A DNA stretch of 64,000 bases from Pseudomonas viridiflava (lineage in GTDB: Bacteria > Pseudomonadota > Gammaproteobacteria > Pseudomonadales > Pseudomonadaceae), in contig NZ_RBTP01000012.1 in assembly GCF_003702045.1 (NCBI RefSeq), forward strand, positions 310,001-374,000. Reading direction: 5' to 3'. Below the pieces are notes generated by a model. That model saw nothing but the letters and a program-made list of their open reading frames with translations, searched no databases and was not told where the DNA came from. Of this stretch, positions 62,708 through 64,000 are shown in pieces (within the stretch, counting starts at the first letter, position 1; each line of letters opens with the position of its first letter). The translations under genes and the position numbers were made by a program.

Positions 62708-64000
62708 ATGATTTACGAAGGTAAAGCCATCACGGTTAAGGCTCTTGAAAGTGGCATCGTCGAATTGAATTTCGACCTCAAGGGTGAGTCCGTCAACAAG
62801 TTCAACCGTCTCACCCTCAACGAGCTGCGTCAGGCCGTGGATGCCCTCAAGGCTGACGCGTCGGTTAAAGGTGTGGTTGTCACCAGCGGCAAGGACGCTT
62901 TTATCGTCGGCGCTGACATCACCGAGTTTGTCGACAACTTCAAGCTGCCCGAAGCCGAGCTGGTCGCCGGCAACCTGGAAGCCAACCGCATCTTCAGTGA
63001 TTTTGAAGACCTCGGCGTGCCGACAGTCGTGGCCATCAACGGCATCGCGCTGGGCGGCGGCCTGGAAATGTGCCTGGCGGCTGATTACCGTGTCATGTCC
63101 AGCAGTGCCAAAATTGGCCTGCCGGAAGTCAAACTGGGCCTGTACCCAGGCTTCGGCGGCACGGTTCGTCTGCCTCGCATCATCGGTGCCGACAACGCCA
63201 TCGAATGGATTGCATCCGGCAAGGAAAACGCCGCTGAAGACGCCCTGAAAGTGGGGGCTGTCGATGCGGTCGTCGCACCGGAAAAACTCCAGGCTGCGGC
63301 GCTGGACCTGATCAAGCGCGCCATCTCCGGCGAGTTCGATTTCAAGGCCAAGCGTCAGCCCAAGCTGGACAAGCTCAAGCTCAATGCCATCGAGCAGATG
63401 ATGGCATTCGAAACCGCCAAGGGTTTTGTTGCAGGTCAGGCCGGCCCGAACTATCCGGCTCCGGTCGAAGCGATCAAGACCATCCAGAAAGCCGCGAACT
63501 TTGGTCGTGACAAGGCGTTGGAAATCGAAGCCGCCGGCTTCGTGAAAATGGCCAAGACGTCTGCTGCACAGAGCCTGATCGGCCTGTTCCTGAACGATCA
63601 GGAGCTCAAAAAGAAAGCCAAGGGTTATGACGAAGTCGCCAAGGACGTGAAGCAGGCTGCCGTACTGGGTGCTGGCATCATGGGTGGCGGCATCGCCTAT
63701 CAGTCGGCCGTGAAGGGTACGCCGATTCTGATGAAGGACATTCGCGAAGAGGCCATTCAGTTGGGCCTCAACGAAGCTTCGAAACTGCTGGGTAACCGTG
63801 TCGAGAAGGGACGTCTGACGCCTGCGAAGATGGCTGAAGCGCTTAACGCGATTCGTCCTACGCTGTCTTACGGCGATTTCGGCAATGTCGATCTGGTGGT
63901 CGAAGCGGTTGTCGAGAACCCGAAAGTCAAACAGGCCGTTCTGGCCGAAGTCGAAGCGCAGGTGGGTGAAACTACCATTCTGGCGTCCAACACCTCGACC
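62708..64000 (+). CDS. fadB: Fatty acid oxidation complex subunit alpha, 5' part (continues past the window)
   Basis: The first 431 codons are present; the full protein is about 715-720 residues. The ATG at 62708 has GGAGA 7 bases upstream. An enoyl-CoA hydratase domain fills 1-190 ([33 protein letters not shown] with the first catalytic Glu, [21 protein letters not shown] with the second). The 3-hydroxyacyl-CoA dehydrogenase NAD domain begins near 315 ([21 protein letters not shown]). It does two steps of beta-oxidation together with FadA. Confidence 0.97.
   Translation, partial: MIYEGKAITVKALESGIVELNFDLKGESVNKFNRLTLNELRQAVDALKADASVKGVVVTSGKDAFIVGADITEFVDNFKLPEAELVAGNLEANRIFSDFEDLGVPTVVAINGIALGGGLEMCLAADYRVMSSSAKIGLPEVKLGLYPGFGGTVRLPRIIGADNAIEWIASGKENAAEDALKVGAVDAVVAPEKLQAAALDLIKRAISGEFDFKAKRQPKLDKLKLNAIEQMMAFETAKGFVAGQAGPNYPAPVEAIKTIQKAANFGRDKALEIEAAGFVKMAKTSAAQSLIGLFLNDQELKKKAKGYDEVAKDVKQAAVLGAGIMGGGIAYQSAVKGTPILMKDIREEAIQLGLNEASKLLGNRVEKGRLTPAKMAEALNAIRPTLSYGDFGNVDLVVEAVVENPKVKQAVLAEVEAQVGETTILASNTST

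Noticed and set aside
1-64000. CRISPR arrays, insertion sequences, prophage, tRNA and rRNA genes
   Set aside because: No regularly spaced repeats, transposase motifs, phage structural genes or cloverleaf sequences were seen.

Overview
The window is a stretch of Pseudomonas chromosome, most probably from the P. syringae group. The main reasons are the gene set (GlcC-glcDEFGB, HmgR-hmgA-fahA, GntR-gntK-gntP, an RsmE-type CsrA, a Psl-like exopolysaccharide cluster, slt-uup-uspA-fadB), the GC-rich coding sequence and the extragenic repeats of the GTGGGAGC...GCTCGCGAA type. It is a core and niche-metabolism region. No insertion sequence, prophage, CRISPR array, rRNA or tRNA gene was recognised. 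The one clear gene relic is a C-terminal ketopantoate reductase piece at 825-1130.

Layout. 1-4500: the end of an FAD/NAD(P)-binding oxidoreductase, the panE-like relic, a small YdcH-like protein, a three-gene overlapping membrane/stress cassette (minus strand) and csrA. 4500-7800: gluconate permease, gluconokinase and their LacI-family repressor GntR, with three copies of an AGCGCT-centred dyad that fit as GntR operators. 8083-9054: a beta-propeller protein. 9179-16812: glycolate oxidase glcDEF, glcG and malate synthase G, divergent from glcC, with two perfect ACTGGTCnnACCAGT dyads between glcD and glcC. 16953-22388: the whole route from 4-hydroxyphenylpyruvate to fumarate and acetoacetate (hppD, hmgA, maiA, fahA) with the IclR-type regulator hmgR; near-identical dyads lie upstream of maiA and between hmgR and hmgA. 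22404-35805: accessory metabolism and transport (D-aminoacylase, TetR plus metallo-hydrolase, an MFS transporter, three LysR regulators, a DJ-1/PfpI protein, an exported DUF4432 protein, a quinone reductase, an EthD protein, a TDT-family exporter) and a 46-residue gene at 28153-28293.

36162-50450 is an 11-gene minus-strand polysaccharide cluster that matches the psl order A-B-D-E-F-G-H-I-J-K, lacks pslC and the pslL-O part, and carries a hexapeptide-repeat acetyltransferase between pslJ and pslK. It should build, polymerise, flip and export a mannose-containing exopolysaccharide. 50971-56662 holds a YegS-type lipid kinase, a NarL-type two-component pair, an unknown helical protein, CheV behind a good FliA (sigma-28) promoter and a MOSC protein. 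57005-64000 holds slt, uup, a universal stress protein, a small membrane protein and the first 431 codons of fadB. The leader of fadB has an exact CAAAC-N4-GTTTG PsrA-type site and, on the opposite strand, a strong terminator with upstream hairpins that suggests an unannotated small RNA.

The most interesting signals are regulatory: shared HmgR dyads that tie the detached maiA to hmgA, the GntR operator trio, the GlcC dyad pair, the FliA promoter of cheV, the PsrA box of fadB, and the candidate antisense-oriented RNA at 62141-62380. All functions are assigned by reading the sequence and family knowledge; nothing was searched.
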